A DNA stretch of 64,000 nt from Cyanophora paradoxa (lineage: Eukaryota > Glaucocystophyceae > Cyanophorales > Cyanophoraceae): positions 248,001-312,000 of the forward strand of contig QPMI01000452.1 of assembly GCA_004431415.1 (NCBI GenBank). The letters are read 5' to 3'. Position numbers and translations under genes: made by a program. The notes beneath the pieces are model-generated. The model ran no database searches. It saw only the letters and a program-made list of their open reading frames with translations, and was not told the DNA's origin. This document shows, piece after piece, positions 41,501 to 52,279 of the stretch. The stretch's first letter is position 1. Each line of letters opens with the position of its first letter.

Positions 41501-44500
41501 GCGGGAGGGCGGGCGCGGGCTGCAGCATCTCTCGCGGGTACTTTCGATGCTATCTATTCTGGGTCATTTCTCTATTCGGTCTGAGCCCCTCGCAAGCGAG
41601 CGAGCGCGGGCCAGCAGACCGGGGCCGTGGGCCGCGCGGGGGAAGGCGGGCGGGCGGGCGGGGTCGGGCGCCGTGCAGGGCCTCGGGGCAGCTAGCAGCT
41701 ATTCGGGACCGTCTCTCTCTGTCTCTCGAGCGCGGGGGGCGGACCTGGCCGATGGAGACGCCGACGGCGAGGGCGACGCCCACCATCGCCACCAGGAGAG
41801 CGCCCTGTACAGCGAGGGCTCAGCGCGGGGCGTCAGCGCGGGGCGGGAGGGGCTTCTGAGCCCCGGCATCGAAGCCTTCTAATCCTTTTCTAAGGGGCGG
41901 GGAGGGGGCGGGGCGGGCCTTTGCGAGGGTGAAGACGGAGATAAAGGGGTCCACCACCCGCGCCCCTGCCCCCCCGGGGATCAGGAAGGAAGGGGGGCGG
42001 GGCGGGGGGGCGAGGGGTGGGGGCGGGGGGGGGGTACCGAAGACGATGAAGAGGGCGCCGAAGATGACGAAGGGCCCAATCAGCGCCCGTTGGCTGCGGC
42101 CCCCCGGGGTCAGAGGGCGTCCAGAAAGCTGAGGGAAGCTAGGGGAGCTTAGGGGGCCGAGAAGGGGAAGCTCAAGAAAGCTTAAAAGGACGACAAGGGG
42201 GGCTAAGGGAAGCAAAGCAAGGGGAGCTTAGGGGGCCGAGACAACGCAGGGGCGGAAAACGCAGGGGCGGGCAACCACGTGAGAGGGTCACCTGGCTAGC
42301 TCTGGCCAGCCCTCCCCGTCCCCTGGCTAGCTCGCTAGCTCTAGTGAAAGGCTCGCTGGCTAGGGCTAGTCGGCTCTGGCTCTGGTCTCGAGGGCTAGGC
42401 GACCGATCCTCTGCGGGAGAATGGTCCTCTGGGCGGGAGAGGGCGCGGAGGAGAACGCTGGCTAGGGCGGAGGAGGGTGGAGATGCCCGCCGGCCGCGCC
42501 TCCAAGGCGAGGCGGAGGCGAGGCCCGAACCGCTCGGGCGAAAGGGAGGGAGGGTTGGGGGGAAGAGGGGGGGGGGAGTGTAGGGGGTTCGCACTCGACG
42601 CCCATGAGCTGGCCGTAGGCGGTGGAGCCGGCGAGCGCGTAGCTGATCAGGATCGCCACGCTGCAGGGCGCCAAGTCAGGGGCGCGGGGGGCGGGGCGGG
42701 GCGGGGTGATGGGCGGGTGGGAGGGGCGGGTGGGAGGGGCGGGTGGGAGGGGGAGAGGGCCCGTAGAATGGCCACGTTGGGAATGCTAGTCAGACGCGGG
42801 GCGCGGCTGTGCTGCCCGGCGGACTCTACGCTTTGGGCCCGTGGTACGGGCCCTTCGTAGAGACTGAACGGGATTTGGACAGGAGGTCAGGGGGCGGGAG
42901 CGGCCAGGGCCGGGGCGGCCAGGGCTGCTAGCGAATGCCCCCTTGCATCTAGCTGGCCTGGCGGGGCGTGGATCTCTCCAGCTTTGTCCTCGGCCGTCTA
43001 GCTTCCAGCTCGGCCCTCGTCCTTCTTCTAGCCTTGACGCTTCTATGCTTCATGCTTCTAGCTCTTACGCTTCTAGCTCCTAGCTCCTTCTGGACGCGCT
43101 TGTCTCCCGGGCGCACAAGTGGAAGAGGACGACGAAGTCCCAGGACCAGCGGAGCCAGCGGGAGGCCAGGAAGAGCTGCCCCAGCGAGTGCAGGTCCACC
43201 TGCGCCGGGGCGGGGGCGGGGGCGGGGTCAGCGGGCGCAGAAGGTCAGGCGCGGGCGGGCTGCGGCTGTGCTCCTAGAGAGCATGGGCGAGGGACGCCGG
43301 TGGGACGATCGCATCTGGAGAGCATTGCGCCCTACGAGTCTTCTAAGAATCTAAGAGTCTTAAAATCTGGGGGGATCGCATCCGGCGCACCTAGAGAACT
43401 CTTTAAACTCTAGAAGAATCTGGAGAGCATTTAGAGTTTCTAGATTCAAGATTCTTCTAAGAATCTAAGAGTCTACGAATCTGGGAGGACCGCATCCGGC
43501 GCACCTGGAGGGTGCCGGCCCCGCGGCGGTGGCCGGGGGCGCCCTCCCCACCGGGCCCCTCCCCGTGCACCGACTGCCCGCCCCCCGGTCAGCGTCGGAA
43601 AGCGAGAGGGGGCTGATGGGGTGCGCTTGAAGCGGGTCCTGTGGAAGATCGCACAACAAAACTATTTTAAACTCTCAAAACTTAGATCTTAAAGGTCCTC
43701 TGCAAGATCTTACACTCTGAAACTCTTAAACTCTCTAATACTCTTATTTCTGGCTTACCTCCTCGTCGGAGCGGGGGAGGGGCACGCCGGCGCCCCCCGG
43801 GGGCAGCATCGGCGTCGGCACGTTCGGGCCCAGCACCTGCCAGAGGGCGCGGGGGCTTAGGAGCGCGGGGCGGGGCGGGGGATGAGGGAGAGAGGGCGGG
43901 TCGGAAGCGCGGGGCGGGGCGGGAGACCGGGATTCTAAGAGGGCCCAGAGAAAGATATATGACGCGGCCAGTTCGCAACTTCACGGTTACTCTTATTATC
44001 ATTATCTCTTAGAAGCGCGGGTTAGAAGCGCGGGGCGGGGCGGGGCGGGGGCGGAAGAGAGAGGGCGGGCTAGTAGCGCGGGCAGCGGGAAGCCGGGGAG
44101 GGCGGGGAGGGGGGGGGACCGGGGACCCTTGAAGCTCGGATGGGGCGGGGCGGGGCGGGGGGGGGGGCGGGGGGAGGGCGCTAGGAGAAGGCGCTATGCG
44201 GCCCCAGCCGCGAACAGAACGGGGCGGGGGGTGTGGGGAGAGAGAGCCCGGGAGAGCGCGTTAGTAGCGCGGACCCTTGAGACTCGGGGCGGGGCGTGGG
44301 AGGGGCCGGGGGGGAGTTGTGGGGGGGGGGGAGTTGTGGGGGGTACGCACGTCGAGGAGCTCCTCGTCGTCGTGCTTGCGGCGCGCCGGCCCCCCGATGA
44401 GCCCCTGCAGCACCCGCGCCCGCTGCCGAACGAAAGACGAGATTGAAGTCGTCAGCGGCGCGCGCCACAGTCAACGAGCAAGGTGTCTTAGAGGCGCGCG

Positions 44501-45645
44501 CGCCGCGGCTCCGCCCTAAGTGTGGAACTTAGACGCGTTCTACGTGTCTAAGTGTCTAAGCCCCTGCAGCACCCGCGCCCGCTGCCGCGCGATGAGATTA
44601 AGGGCGAGAAAGATTCAGATAAAAGCACTAAGGCGGTGCCCCCTCGAGAGCGCGCGGCGCGCCCGCTGCCGCACAAGCCGAGCCGCCGGCGTCAGCGGCG
44701 CGCGTCACGGTCCGCCGCGGTCAACGGGAGCGCCGGCCGGCCCGCTCTCTAGAGGATCTCAGGCACACGCAAGCAGAGAGGTGTCTTAAGAGGCGCGCGC
44801 GCTGCGGCTCCGCCCCCGCAGGCGCGCGACGCGCCAGCGCTTAGGTCTAAGTCTGAAACGTCGACGCGCCCGTCCGCCCTGCGAGCGCGCAGGCCGGCCC
44901 CCTTCTAAGCGTTGCGGCTCCTCCCTCCCCGGCGCGCCCGCCCCCTCTGCCTTCCCTTCGTTCGCACCTGCAGGATCTCGACCATCATGTCCACGATGAT
45001 GAGCTGCGAGGGCCAGGGGCGATCAAATCGGGGCCTGCCTGCACGATCCGATCCTACGGCGGGGGCGCCTGCTCGGACCTGGACGAGGAGGCAGACGGAG
45101 AAAGTCACGAGGAAGGGCGAGAAGCCAGACGCGGAGAGCTTCACGGGAAGGCCCAGGATCCCCGTGCCCAGGACGGACGCGATCTGAGGGGCGGCGGCAC
45201 TGTGAGCGATGCGCCGCGGACGTCCGAACGACCGGGGCGAGGAGCCGCGGGCGGGCGCTGCGAGCGGCCCTACCGTCATAAAGAAGACGCTGCGGGCGCG
45301 ACGGCGTGAGCGGGGCGACGGCTGGCGTAGCGCCATTGAGGGCGGCGCGCACCCGAGGTAGAAGGAGAACGGCTTCGCCATCGTAGGGCTCCTGGCGAAG
45401 TCGCGGGGAGCGTCGCGCCTCAGCGCATCCTCCGGCGGGACCAGGCCGGCCGCGCTCCCGCGCGGGGCCTGCCAGACGTCGCGTTCAAGAGTGCGCGAGC
45501 GACAAACGGCCAACGACGGCGCCGGCTGAGGCAGGCACAGCGCAGCTGGATAGATTGGACGGATATAGCGCACCAGCGACGCGTCGAAGAGGGCCTCCTC
45601 GTCGTCGCTGCGCGCTGTGCGCGGTCGAACGGAGACGGCGACCAT
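38547..45645 (-). CDS. Multi-exon amino-acid-permease-like transporter (AAAP/SLC38-type)
   Basis: ATG near 45,645 (MVAVSVRPRTARSDDEEALF) and stop TAG at 38,547. More than twenty short exons are suggested by CAG acceptors followed by membrane-type peptides: ASVLGTGILGLPVKLSASGF (45,150), LIIVDMMVEILQ, ARVLQGLIGGPARRKHDDEE, SLGQLFLASRWLRWSWDFVV (43,150), VAILISYALAGSTAYGQLMG (42,640), RALIGPFVIFGALFIVF, GALLVAMVGVALAVGVSIGQ (41,790), SFLISTVAMGGVVNVMPVAF (41,260), SELRRLRAAISLGIITCW, ISTVPVIQIIMTG, AWIAGVITLFIVVSIT, AGLYVAHFGAILAVAAV and VVCVYFAFAVGYDFYIHTAG at the end. The glycine-rich first helix and about eleven membrane spans fit amino acid/auxin permeases, proton- or sodium-coupled importers. 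Family call is moderate; exon borders were not all fixed. Introns carry many exon-edge duplications. Confidence 0.6.
39240..39660. repeat. Intronic duplication with exon-edge fragment
   Basis: Within a transporter intron, AAGAAGATAG...GGATCC...CCCAG(T/G)AAAGAGGACGGGCGG occurs twice (about 39,290-39,362 and 39,580-39,642). On the minus strand, GCCGTCAGCCCCCAGGTCCC near 39,490 repeats the true exon end GCCGTCAACCCCCAGGTCCC near 39,660. Confidence 0.6.
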
Positions 45646-45966
45646 AGGAGCCGCCGCCGGCGCGGGTTCTGAAGAAGCCAGCGCTAATGATGCGTTTGCC
45701 GCTTGACCGGTGGGTCCAAGCTTGCCGGGTTGAGAAGGAGGTTCGCAAGGCGGGGTACGGCGAGGAATCTGGAGCGCGCCAGGCCTCGTACGCGGAGCAC
45801 CGGCGCCGTCCGGCGGCAGGATATCGTCGTCGCAGAGGCCTTGCTCATTCCGTGCCACGTTAACACGTCTCGTGGACCCATTCGGCGAATTCAGGCGCAA
45901 TGTGGTGTCGCGTGTACGTGCTCGTACTCCTGCTCCTCGTGACAATCGCAAGGTAAGCCGCTATCT
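45646..45966. other. Upstream region of the transporter with a dispersed repeat
   Basis: No gene fixed. On the minus strand an open frame includes LCDDDILPPDGAGAP. A related string (CWDDDLLPPVLRV) occurs on the minus strand near 58,760, and the DNA around both shares CGCGGAGCACCGGCG. It may be part of a dispersed repeat or an upstream exon. Confidence 0.35.
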
Positions 45967-46705
45967 GCTTGCTTCGGAGCGCCGCGCGGGCCGGGGCTGA
46001 TGCGACCGTGGCAGGCCGACGGAGAGCTCGAGCCTGTGTGCCAATCGCAAACCATCTTCGGGCCCCGCGTGCGCGCCGCCTGCGGATTATTGGTCGCCCT
46101 GCTTCGCCCGCCCCCGAGCTTGCTCTGATCATGAGACGCGCGCGCCTGCGCATGCGCAGGACGGCGTCGGGTTCTCCTCCGGATCCGTGCACATCCTCTC
46201 CTTGCAATATAAAATAATTGCTTCGAAGCGTCGCGCAAGCCGGGACTGACGCGGCGTGGCAGGCCGCCGGGGAGCATGCAGATGTGCTCCAATCTTCTGG
46301 CCTTCGGGGCCCGCGGCCGTGTACATGTGCGCGCCGCCCCCGGATTATGTGCCGGCCGCGGCCTGGCCTGCTTCGCTCGCCCCGAGCTCGAGCTCGCTCT
46401 TGATCTGAGATGCGAGCACCTGCGCATGCGCAGGACGGCTTCGGTTTCTCCCCCGTGAGCATGCATATCCTCTCCTTGCTTCGGAGCGCCGCGCGGGGCG
46501 GGTCTGATGCACGCGTGGTAGGCCGACGGAGAGACTGAGTGCCAATTGCAAACCACCGGCACCTTCGAGCCCCGCGTGCGCGCCGCCTTCGGATTCTCGG
46601 CCGGCCTGGCGCCGGCCTGCTTCGAATTCGAATTCGAATTCGCCCGCGCGCCCTCGAGCTCTAGCTATAGATCTGACCATGAGACGCGACAGCCTTCGCA
46701 GGAGA
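45967..46705. repeat. Three diverged direct repeats of about 245 bp
   Basis: Units start GCTTCGGAGCGCCGCGCGGG (about 45,970), GCTTCGAAGCGTCGCGCAAG (46,219) and GCTTCGGAGCGCCGCGCGGG (46,479). Each continues with TGGCAGGCCG..GGGGAG, a TTCGGGGCCCGCG-like part, GTGCGCGCCGCC, CTTGCTCTGATC, CTGCGCATGCGCAGGACGGC and CATCCTCTCCTTG. The third copy contains (GAATTC)-type runs. No coding role is convincing. Confidence 0.8.
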
Positions 46706-46825
46706 TCAGCGGTCTCAAGAAGACAAAAGAGGAACAGGCGATTGCAATTGCGTAAGCATGCATTTGATGTCGAATTCGAAAGATCGTTTCAGAGGCTCAC
46801 GTCGCTTCCTTGAAGAAACCTTTCC

Positions 46826-47143
46826 GCAGCCCTTGAAGAAGCCCTTCGGGGAAAACAAATTGCCGAAGAAAATGCCCGGCGCGAGAAAGCTGAGAAGGAG
46901 CGCGAGAAGCAGGAGAAGGAGCGCGAGAAGGAGGAGAAGGAGCGCGAGAAGCAGGAGAAGGAGCGCGAGAAGAAGGAGAAGGAGCAAGCATTGCTGAGGG
47001 TGAAAGAAGCTCAGGCTCGCTTGTTTTTTTTCGAACGGCTTTCGAATAATGTGTACTTCAATTCTAAGCAAGCATACGGTTCGATGTGTCGTGCTTTTAA
47101 GTGGGCAGTGGACTCGATCAGGTTTGCGTTAGCCAAACTTTGA
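46826..47143 (+). CDS. Coiled-coil exon(s), EKEREK repeats
   Basis: The open frame encodes LEEALRGKQIAEENARREKA, then four KEREK(Q/E/K)EK units, then a less repetitive end ARLFFFERLSNNVYFNSKQA ... RFALAKL and TGA at 47,143. The start is unresolved: CCGCAG at 46,824-46,829 is a good acceptor, but no upstream donor gives a clean phase. The repeat part is a charged single helix/coiled coil. Base composition is less GC-rich than in neighbouring genes. Confidence 0.4.
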   Translation, partial: AALEEALRGKQIAEENARREKAEKEREKQEKEREKEEKEREKQEKEREKKEKEQALLRVKEAQARLFFFERLSNNVYFNSKQAYGSMCRAFKWAVDSIRFALAKL

Positions 47144-47178
47144 TTTTTTTGCTCTAAGTATCATTTGCGCAGGACTCT

Positions 47179-47556
47179 ATGCCTCGGTTGGTGATAGACT
47201 ACGGCATGTACATTGGTTTGGCTACTGCCAGAGAGTTGATTAACATGCTCGTTTGCCGAGGAATCCACCGAATGCCAGCCATGATCCCGTACGCTGCAGT
47301 GGGCGTGTACCTAGCACTGGCTTTCCACTATTTCGTAGGGGCAGTCTTTTGCATGTCTCTCCTTCTTCTGCATGCAGTTGTTTCATTTGCAGTCCACCGT
47401 AAACTCCAGTTTCCTCGAGTGAATTTGGAACTGTGCTCGGTAGTCTTCTACGCCTTCCAGAAGATTTTCAAGGCATCTGCGGCTTTCGACCTCGTAAAAT
47501 GCATTATACCATATGCATATATAGTGAACCGTGCACGTAGCGTCACGGGGGTATGA
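47179..47556 (+). CDS. Small membrane protein of unknown function
   Basis: 125 residues from ATG 47,179, directly after a good acceptor (TTTGCGCAGGACTCT). Hydrophobic segments AVGVYLALAFHYFVGAVFCM and SLLLLHAVVSFAV suggest two membrane spans. It may be spliced to the coiled-coil exon upstream, but simple GT-AG phases do not join them, so it is listed separately. Not recognised. Confidence 0.4.
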   Translation: MPRLVIDYGMYIGLATARELINMLVCRGIHRMPAMIPYAAVGVYLALAFHYFVGAVFCMSLLLLHAVVSFAVHRKLQFPRVNLELCSVVFYAFQKIFKASAAFDLVKCIIPYAYIVNRARSVTGV

Positions 47557-48190
47557 TTATGATCATAAACATTAATATTCGATCGTAGATCGAATCGAAG
47601 TACCGGATTGAGCTTTACTGTTCAAACTAGCAAGCTAGTCTTTTAATTTACGAGGATAGGATTCGTGTGAGTTTAGGGGCTGTCGCTAGCTATAGCTAGC
47701 TCAGCGGCTAGCCTAGTAGCTAGCTATATAGTTTGCAGGCTGTCGTAGGAGTAGTCTTCTAATTTGCATGATTTCTAAGGCTCTCCGTTCCGTCCGCCCG
47801 CGGCCAGAACGGAACCCCCCTTCCACCTCATGATCATGATCAGGGCCTGTGCAAGCTTAAGGCATGACCTTTAGCCCTCTATAGATCAAGGTATACGTAA
47901 CCCCTCCAATAGATCATGATCATAGTCACTGAGTATAGATCAAGTTAACTTTACATTCACTAAATTACAAGAGGGAAATTCGAAGCTGCACATAAGCTGC
48001 ATCTGTACATGGGGCGGTCAAGGTGGTCCTGTTTGAGCCTCGAATATATAGGCTCGAGCTGGAAGTGCATGCCATGATGCCGCAGCTGCAGAGCCCACGA
48101 AGGCCAGCACTAGTTCCGAGGGCAACTGATTATGAGAGGTCTAGGGCCAGCTGCGGGCCGGCGCCTAGGGACGCATATATATAGCTATAG
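47557..48190. other. Palindrome-rich intergenic block
   Basis: No gene. Runs of AGCTAGC/GCTATAGCTAGCTC, TGATCATGATCA and ATATATATAGCTATAGCTA; similar to 37.3-38.5 kb. Confidence 0.5.
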
Positions 48191-49026
48191 CTACCACCAG
48201 CCGGCGGCGGGCTTCGTGATCCAGAAAGTCAGCTGCACGCACGCAAACTGTGTCCCCTGCGCGTCCATGAAATATACTGCACGCCAGAAAGGATGAGCTC
48301 GCGCGTCCTAAGCGTTTGATTTGCAATTGCAATGATCGCACTCTTATTCGTGTATTGCCCGACTGGCGCCAGCGGCGGGATCTGGGCGCTCTTGGTCATC
48401 GTGAAGTCGCCCGAGATAGGAAGCTGTGAAACGACCTGCGCAGACTGAAAATGAGCGCGCGCAGCTGCAGCAAACGGCGCAAGCGCAGGGCCGGGACGGG
48501 CATCGGCGAGCTTGTCCTGCTCGGTGTGAAGCTTGATCTTGACTGCGCGACCCGTAAGCCATAGTGAGGCAAGCGGGGCAGGGAATGTCTCTCACAGTAG
48601 TACTGCACGCGGGGCCGCGGGCGAGCGGACGCGCGTACGCTTCGAATTCAGATCTTGTGGTCAGTGGTCGGCCGCGGCGCGGCGGACCGTGTCAGTCTTA
48701 ACGATCCCGTCTGTGATGGTTTCCGAGGCGGTGCCGGTCACGTCAATGCGCAGCTCGGTCCCCGGCGTGACATGCTGGCCATGGTCGCGCGCGCGCGTTA
48801 GAGCAGCGGCGCGCGACGGGACAAGAGCTTGCCTCGGGGGACAGGACGACGTCCTTGAATGTCACGATCGACTTTCCTCCCGGCGCGTCTGCGCACATGG
48901 AGATGAGGAGAGCACGGCGCGAAAGTCGACCCCGCGTGGCGCGCGAGCACCGCAGCTGTGCCATTCCGCCGAGCACGCTGTGCTGATTACGAGGACGACT
49001 GCGGCCAGCAGCAGCGCGCGAGACAT
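48191..49026 (-). CDS. Secreted ML-domain (NPC2/PG-PI transfer type) lipid-binding protein
   Basis: ATG at 49,026 starts a clear signal peptide (MSRALLLAAVVLVISTACSA) followed by EWHSC. Later exons encode DAPGGKSIVTFKDVVLSPE, HVTPGTELRIDVTGTASETI, VKIKLHTEQDKLADAR, LPISGDFTMTKSAQIPPLAP followed by VGQY, and a last exon with FACVQLTFWITKPAAGWW and TAG at 48,191. The order of P-G-x-x-L-x-I-x-V-x-G, I-P, G-x-Y and the C-terminal Cys-x-x-x-x-F fits the ML sandwich that binds sterols or phospholipids. One exon (near 48,570) has ambiguous phase. The donor after LSPE is GC. Confidence 0.6.
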
Positions 49027-49340
49027 CCTAAGTTGATGCACTGCTGCGAACGAAGCGCCAGGGTACGAGTACCGTATACGTACGACCCCATGCATATGCA
49101 TGCATATATATGGCCCAGGATCCGATCCGGAGGTCTCCAGATCCGAGGCTCAAGATCTAGAGGTAACGTTAACGTAAGGCGCCGGCGCAAGCTTAAGCAC
49201 ATCATGGCATATGCATGTTATTACGTATACCAGCGCCCACCCCCCAATTGCAAGCCACTGCCCAACAAGGAGCTCGAGAGCATATATATGCATATGCATC
49301 TACCTGACAAGCTTAAGTACACTCGCAATACACTGCAAGC
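49027..49340. other. Intergenic with palindromic hexamers
   Basis: No gene. GCATATGCATGCATATATAT, GTTAACGTTAAC-like and AAGCTTAAG strings. The string GCTGCGAACGAAGCGCCAGG at 49,043-49,062 recurs at 58,690. Confidence 0.4.
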
Positions 49341-50490
49341 TTAAGCGGAGCCGCGCGCCGCCCGCCGAAGACGGGGCGCTGCGGGAGGCATCCAGGCACC
49401 AGACGAGGGTGGAGAGGTCCGGGCGGGGGCCCGGGGGCCGCCGGGGCCGGGGGGCCAGAGGGGCGGGGGGCGAACAGGGCGGCCCCCTCTCGAGCTCCAG
49501 GGGGGGATCCCGGGAGATAAGGGTTTAGGCCCTTTGGGGGTGGCGGTCACTGAGGACGTCGACGCTGCGTGAGGGGGTACGGTACTGCCACCCCTGCGGG
49601 TCCGCCTCTGCGGAGCGTCAGGCGGCACATGTACAGGATCGCAGGCCGGGGTACGGCACCGAGGAGGGCGCGGAGGGCGGCGAGGGACGCGGCGAGGTGC
49701 TTCTGCTCGCGCGCGGCGCGGGCCGGGCGGCGGCGCCGCCGGCGGGCGAGATCTAGAGGAGGCCCGCGCGGCGCCCCGAGGGGGCGCTGTGCTCCCGCTG
49801 GGCGCCGGCCCACGCCGGCCCGGGGGTGCCCGGCCCGAGGAGCACGACGGCCAGCGCCCAGGCGCTCCGCGGCGGCCTCTGCTGCGGTTCCTCGGAGGCC
49901 TGCGGAGGCGGCGTCTCCGGGGGCGCGGGCGGGGCCGGGGCGGGGGCCTCCGCCCGCGGGGGGCCGTACCGCGCGTTGTGCGCGGCGGGGGAGGGCGGCC
50001 CCGAGAAGAGCCGGATGGGGCCCAGCGGGCCCTTCCGAGGCTTCGCACCCCCGACGGAGATGGGAGCGAGAAGGTCGGCCGCGGACGAGAGGCTGTTCGG
50101 CGCGGAGCTAGCGCTCCTCCCCCCTCCTGGGTACGTGAGTAGGAAGAGCACGTGCGCCCGCACGTTCCCGCTGCTGCCGGCTGTCAGAAGGCGTGCCCCT
50201 GGAAGTGCGAAGGGGGGTACCGGATGGAGAGGGCGGATAGGAGAGGGCGGACAGGGCGTCGGCGAGGCAGGCGTCGAGGTCGGCGGGGGGTACAGACGGT
50301 CCGGGAGGAGGGCGGCCCGCCGGTGGGGGCGTACCGGGGGGGGGGGGGAGAGCAGCGGGCGCTGGAGGACGAGGAGGCGGGGGAGGGGGTACCGGTGCTG
50401 CTGCTCGTGAGAAAGAGGCGGCGGGCGTGCGGCGCGCCGGGCTCCAGCGCGACGGGTACCGGCGCCGCGCCGTTGAGGAGCTCATGATCA
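49341..50490 (-). CDS. Uncharacterised spliced gene
   Basis: Minus-strand open segments separated by introns that begin GTACC: APVPVALEPGAPHARRLFLT near 50,430, ADLDACLADALSALSYPPSP near 50,260, SGNVRAHVLFLLT near 50,160, LLAPISVGGAKPRKGPLGPI near 50,040, LAASLAALRALLGAVPRPAI near 49,670 with LYMCRLTLRRGG. Strand-specific GTACC donors support a minus-strand gene. No family recognised; start and end are not fixed. Confidence 0.3.
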
Positions 50491-51150
50491 AGCGTCTCGT
50501 CGCCGTCTGTCGCGCGTCACTCGGATCATCGGATCGAATTCGGCGATGCGGGCGGCGCAGCTGCAGCTCCGAGTGCGACGCGAGGAGCGCTTTGGCGACC
50601 TTTCGCAGCGCGGGTTCCCGTAGCGGCGGCGCGGCCCTGCCGCGGGGTCAGTGAGGCTTCTTCTCGAAGCACGTCGCTCGGGCCTGCACGCACGGCTGGC
50701 GCCTCAGGGCTGGCGACATAGATGTCGAGGGTCGGACCATGGCCATCGAGCCGAGGAGCCACTCGCGCGAGTTGCCCAGCGAAGGAATGAACACCGCTGC
50801 GAGGGCTCCTGGATGCACCTGTAGATTGAAGGTGCGCAGTGAAGATCTAGGAGGCGCGGGGCCAGGGCCTGCCGGGTCGCCCGATCGAGCCCCTGGCCCG
50901 TCGCTGTCGGAGCCGGGCGACGACCGGCTTGACGCGATGGCAGCCAGCGAACGCTTGGCCTGCAGGCGACCCCCCCCGACCCCCGCACTCCGCTCCCCCC
51001 GAGGGCGTGTCTCCGGTTCAGATCAGCTTTCGTGTTCATTGTATACATACTCCATGCCGCAGATCTACGACGGAGCAGGCCCGAGGGTTCAGGCGAACGG
51101 ATGACTCAGCTCCAGTCCTGATGAAGGACGATCAGCGTAATACCGGTACA
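50491..51150. other. GC-rich, no gene supported
   Basis: Open frames on both strands are expected by composition; I see no consistent domain or splice structure. Confidence 0.35.
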
Positions 51151-51858
51151 CTACGGAAGCGATTGGCCTCTGCACCTACCTGAATGGCGGTTGCCGAAGA
51201 GGATCTGCACGGCTTGAGCGAAGAGCACGGCGGCCGCGCCACGAACCACCCACTTTCCGGCATCACTGATGACAGCGATGCCGCCCGCGTAAGCCTGGCT
51301 GACGGCAGCGATGCCGCCCGCGACGGCAGTGATGCCGCCCGCGGAAGCCTGGCTGACGGCAGTGATGCCGCCCGCGGAAGCCTGGCTGACGGCAGTGATG
51401 CCGCCCGCGTAAGCCTGGCTGACGGCAGCGATGCCGCCCGCGACGGCAGTGATGCCGCCCGCGGAAGCCTGGCTGACGGCGGCGATGCCCTCCGCGGATG
51501 CGTCAAGCACCCGCGTGCTGGCGTCGAGCGCCCGCGCTCCGACGTTCAGCATCTCTGTGCTGGCGTCGAGCGCCCGCGCTCCGGCGTTCAGCACCTCCGT
51601 GCTGGCGTCGAGCGCCCGCGTGCCGGCCTGAATAAGCCGAGCTCCGTCATCATGACAATCTCTTGAGAAGCACGAGCCCATCCCGGAAGGACCTGGCGTG
51701 AGCTTCTGCATGCCGACGCTGCAATCAGTAACCGCGCGACAGACTGGAGGATCAGGGCCCAACTCACAGCGATTCATGGACAGAAGGAAGGGACGAAAGA
51801 GGTCTGCTCCGCAGTCAGGAAGAGCAGGCAAGGAAGCAGGCCGCAGGGAGGCACGCAC
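51151..51858 (-). CDS. Secretory-type repeat protein with glycine-rich hydrophobic repeats
   Basis: Up to 235 residues. An N-terminal segment with several Cys (NRCELGPDPPVCRAVTDCS, CFSRDC) is followed by three to four copies of GARALDASTE(V/M)LN, then about eight copies of a unit like SQASAGGITAV/AGGIAAV, and a hydrophobic end WVVRGAAAVLFAQAVQILFG. The Gly-Gly-Ile/Ala repeats resemble glycine-zipper membrane or amyloid-like sequences. The DNA shows the matching tandem repeats (51,295-51,480). The start Met is uncertain. The opposite strand also stays open over the repeat, but without signal or membrane features. Confidence 0.4.
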   Translation of the reverse strand: MRASLRPASLPALPDCGADLFRPFLLSMNRCELGPDPPVCRAVTDCSVGMQKLTPGPSGMGSCFSRDCHDDGARLIQAGTRALDASTEVLNAGARALDASTEMLNVGARALDASTRVLDASAEGIAAVSQASAGGITAVAGGIAAVSQAYAGGITAVSQASAGGITAVSQASAGGITAVAGGIAAVSQAYAGGIAVISDAGKWVVRGAAAVLFAQAVQILFGNRHSGRCRGQSLP

Positions 51859-51928
51859 AGGCCGGGGGCGGTGCCAGAGAGATCAGAAATCGAAAACAGG
51901 GCTACGACGGACCTGCTAACACGAGCTC

Positions 51929-52186
51929 ATGAAAAGTGTCGTCCCCAGCAGCCAAAGGCGTATGCTTTCCGAGTCCTTCACTTTGCTCTTGTTGCTCCAT
52001 CTCGTTTTTGGACACTGCAGGTGGGTAAATCAACAATGCTGCTGGGCTGCTGCGCCGTTCGGGGCTGCGTTCGTCAGGAAGTCGCTCAGAAGTTTTCGAG
52101 GGGGGTACAGGAGGGTCGGCCTGTCCAGCCCCGAGCCGGCACGCCTATACATACGTACGCGCGGCGCCGGCACTGCGGCAGTCTAG
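51929..52186 (+). CDS. Possible first exon with signal peptide
   Basis: ATG 51,929 encodes MKSVVPSSQRRMLSESFTLL then LLLHLVFGHC, a good signal-peptide shape, followed by a GTGGGT-type donor at about 52,021. Downstream exons not identified; could be chance. Confidence 0.2.
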   Translation: MKSVVPSSQRRMLSESFTLLLLLHLVFGHCRWVNQQCCWAAAPFGAAFVRKSLRSFRGGYRRVGLSSPEPARLYIRTRGAGTAAV

Positions 52187-52279
52187 GTCGAGGGGGCCGG
52201 GCGCGCGGCAGTCGATGTTGCAGCCCGGCCCGCTAGGGCGACGGCCCGGCGGCCTCGCCCACACCGCGAACTTCGGAAC

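Noticed and set aside
51184-51666. Plus-strand frame with DGSDAARGSLADGSDAAR repeats, superficially antifreeze-like
   Set aside because: It is the reverse of the minus-strand repeat, whose product has Cys-rich and membrane ends; the plus product lacks a signal and any framework.
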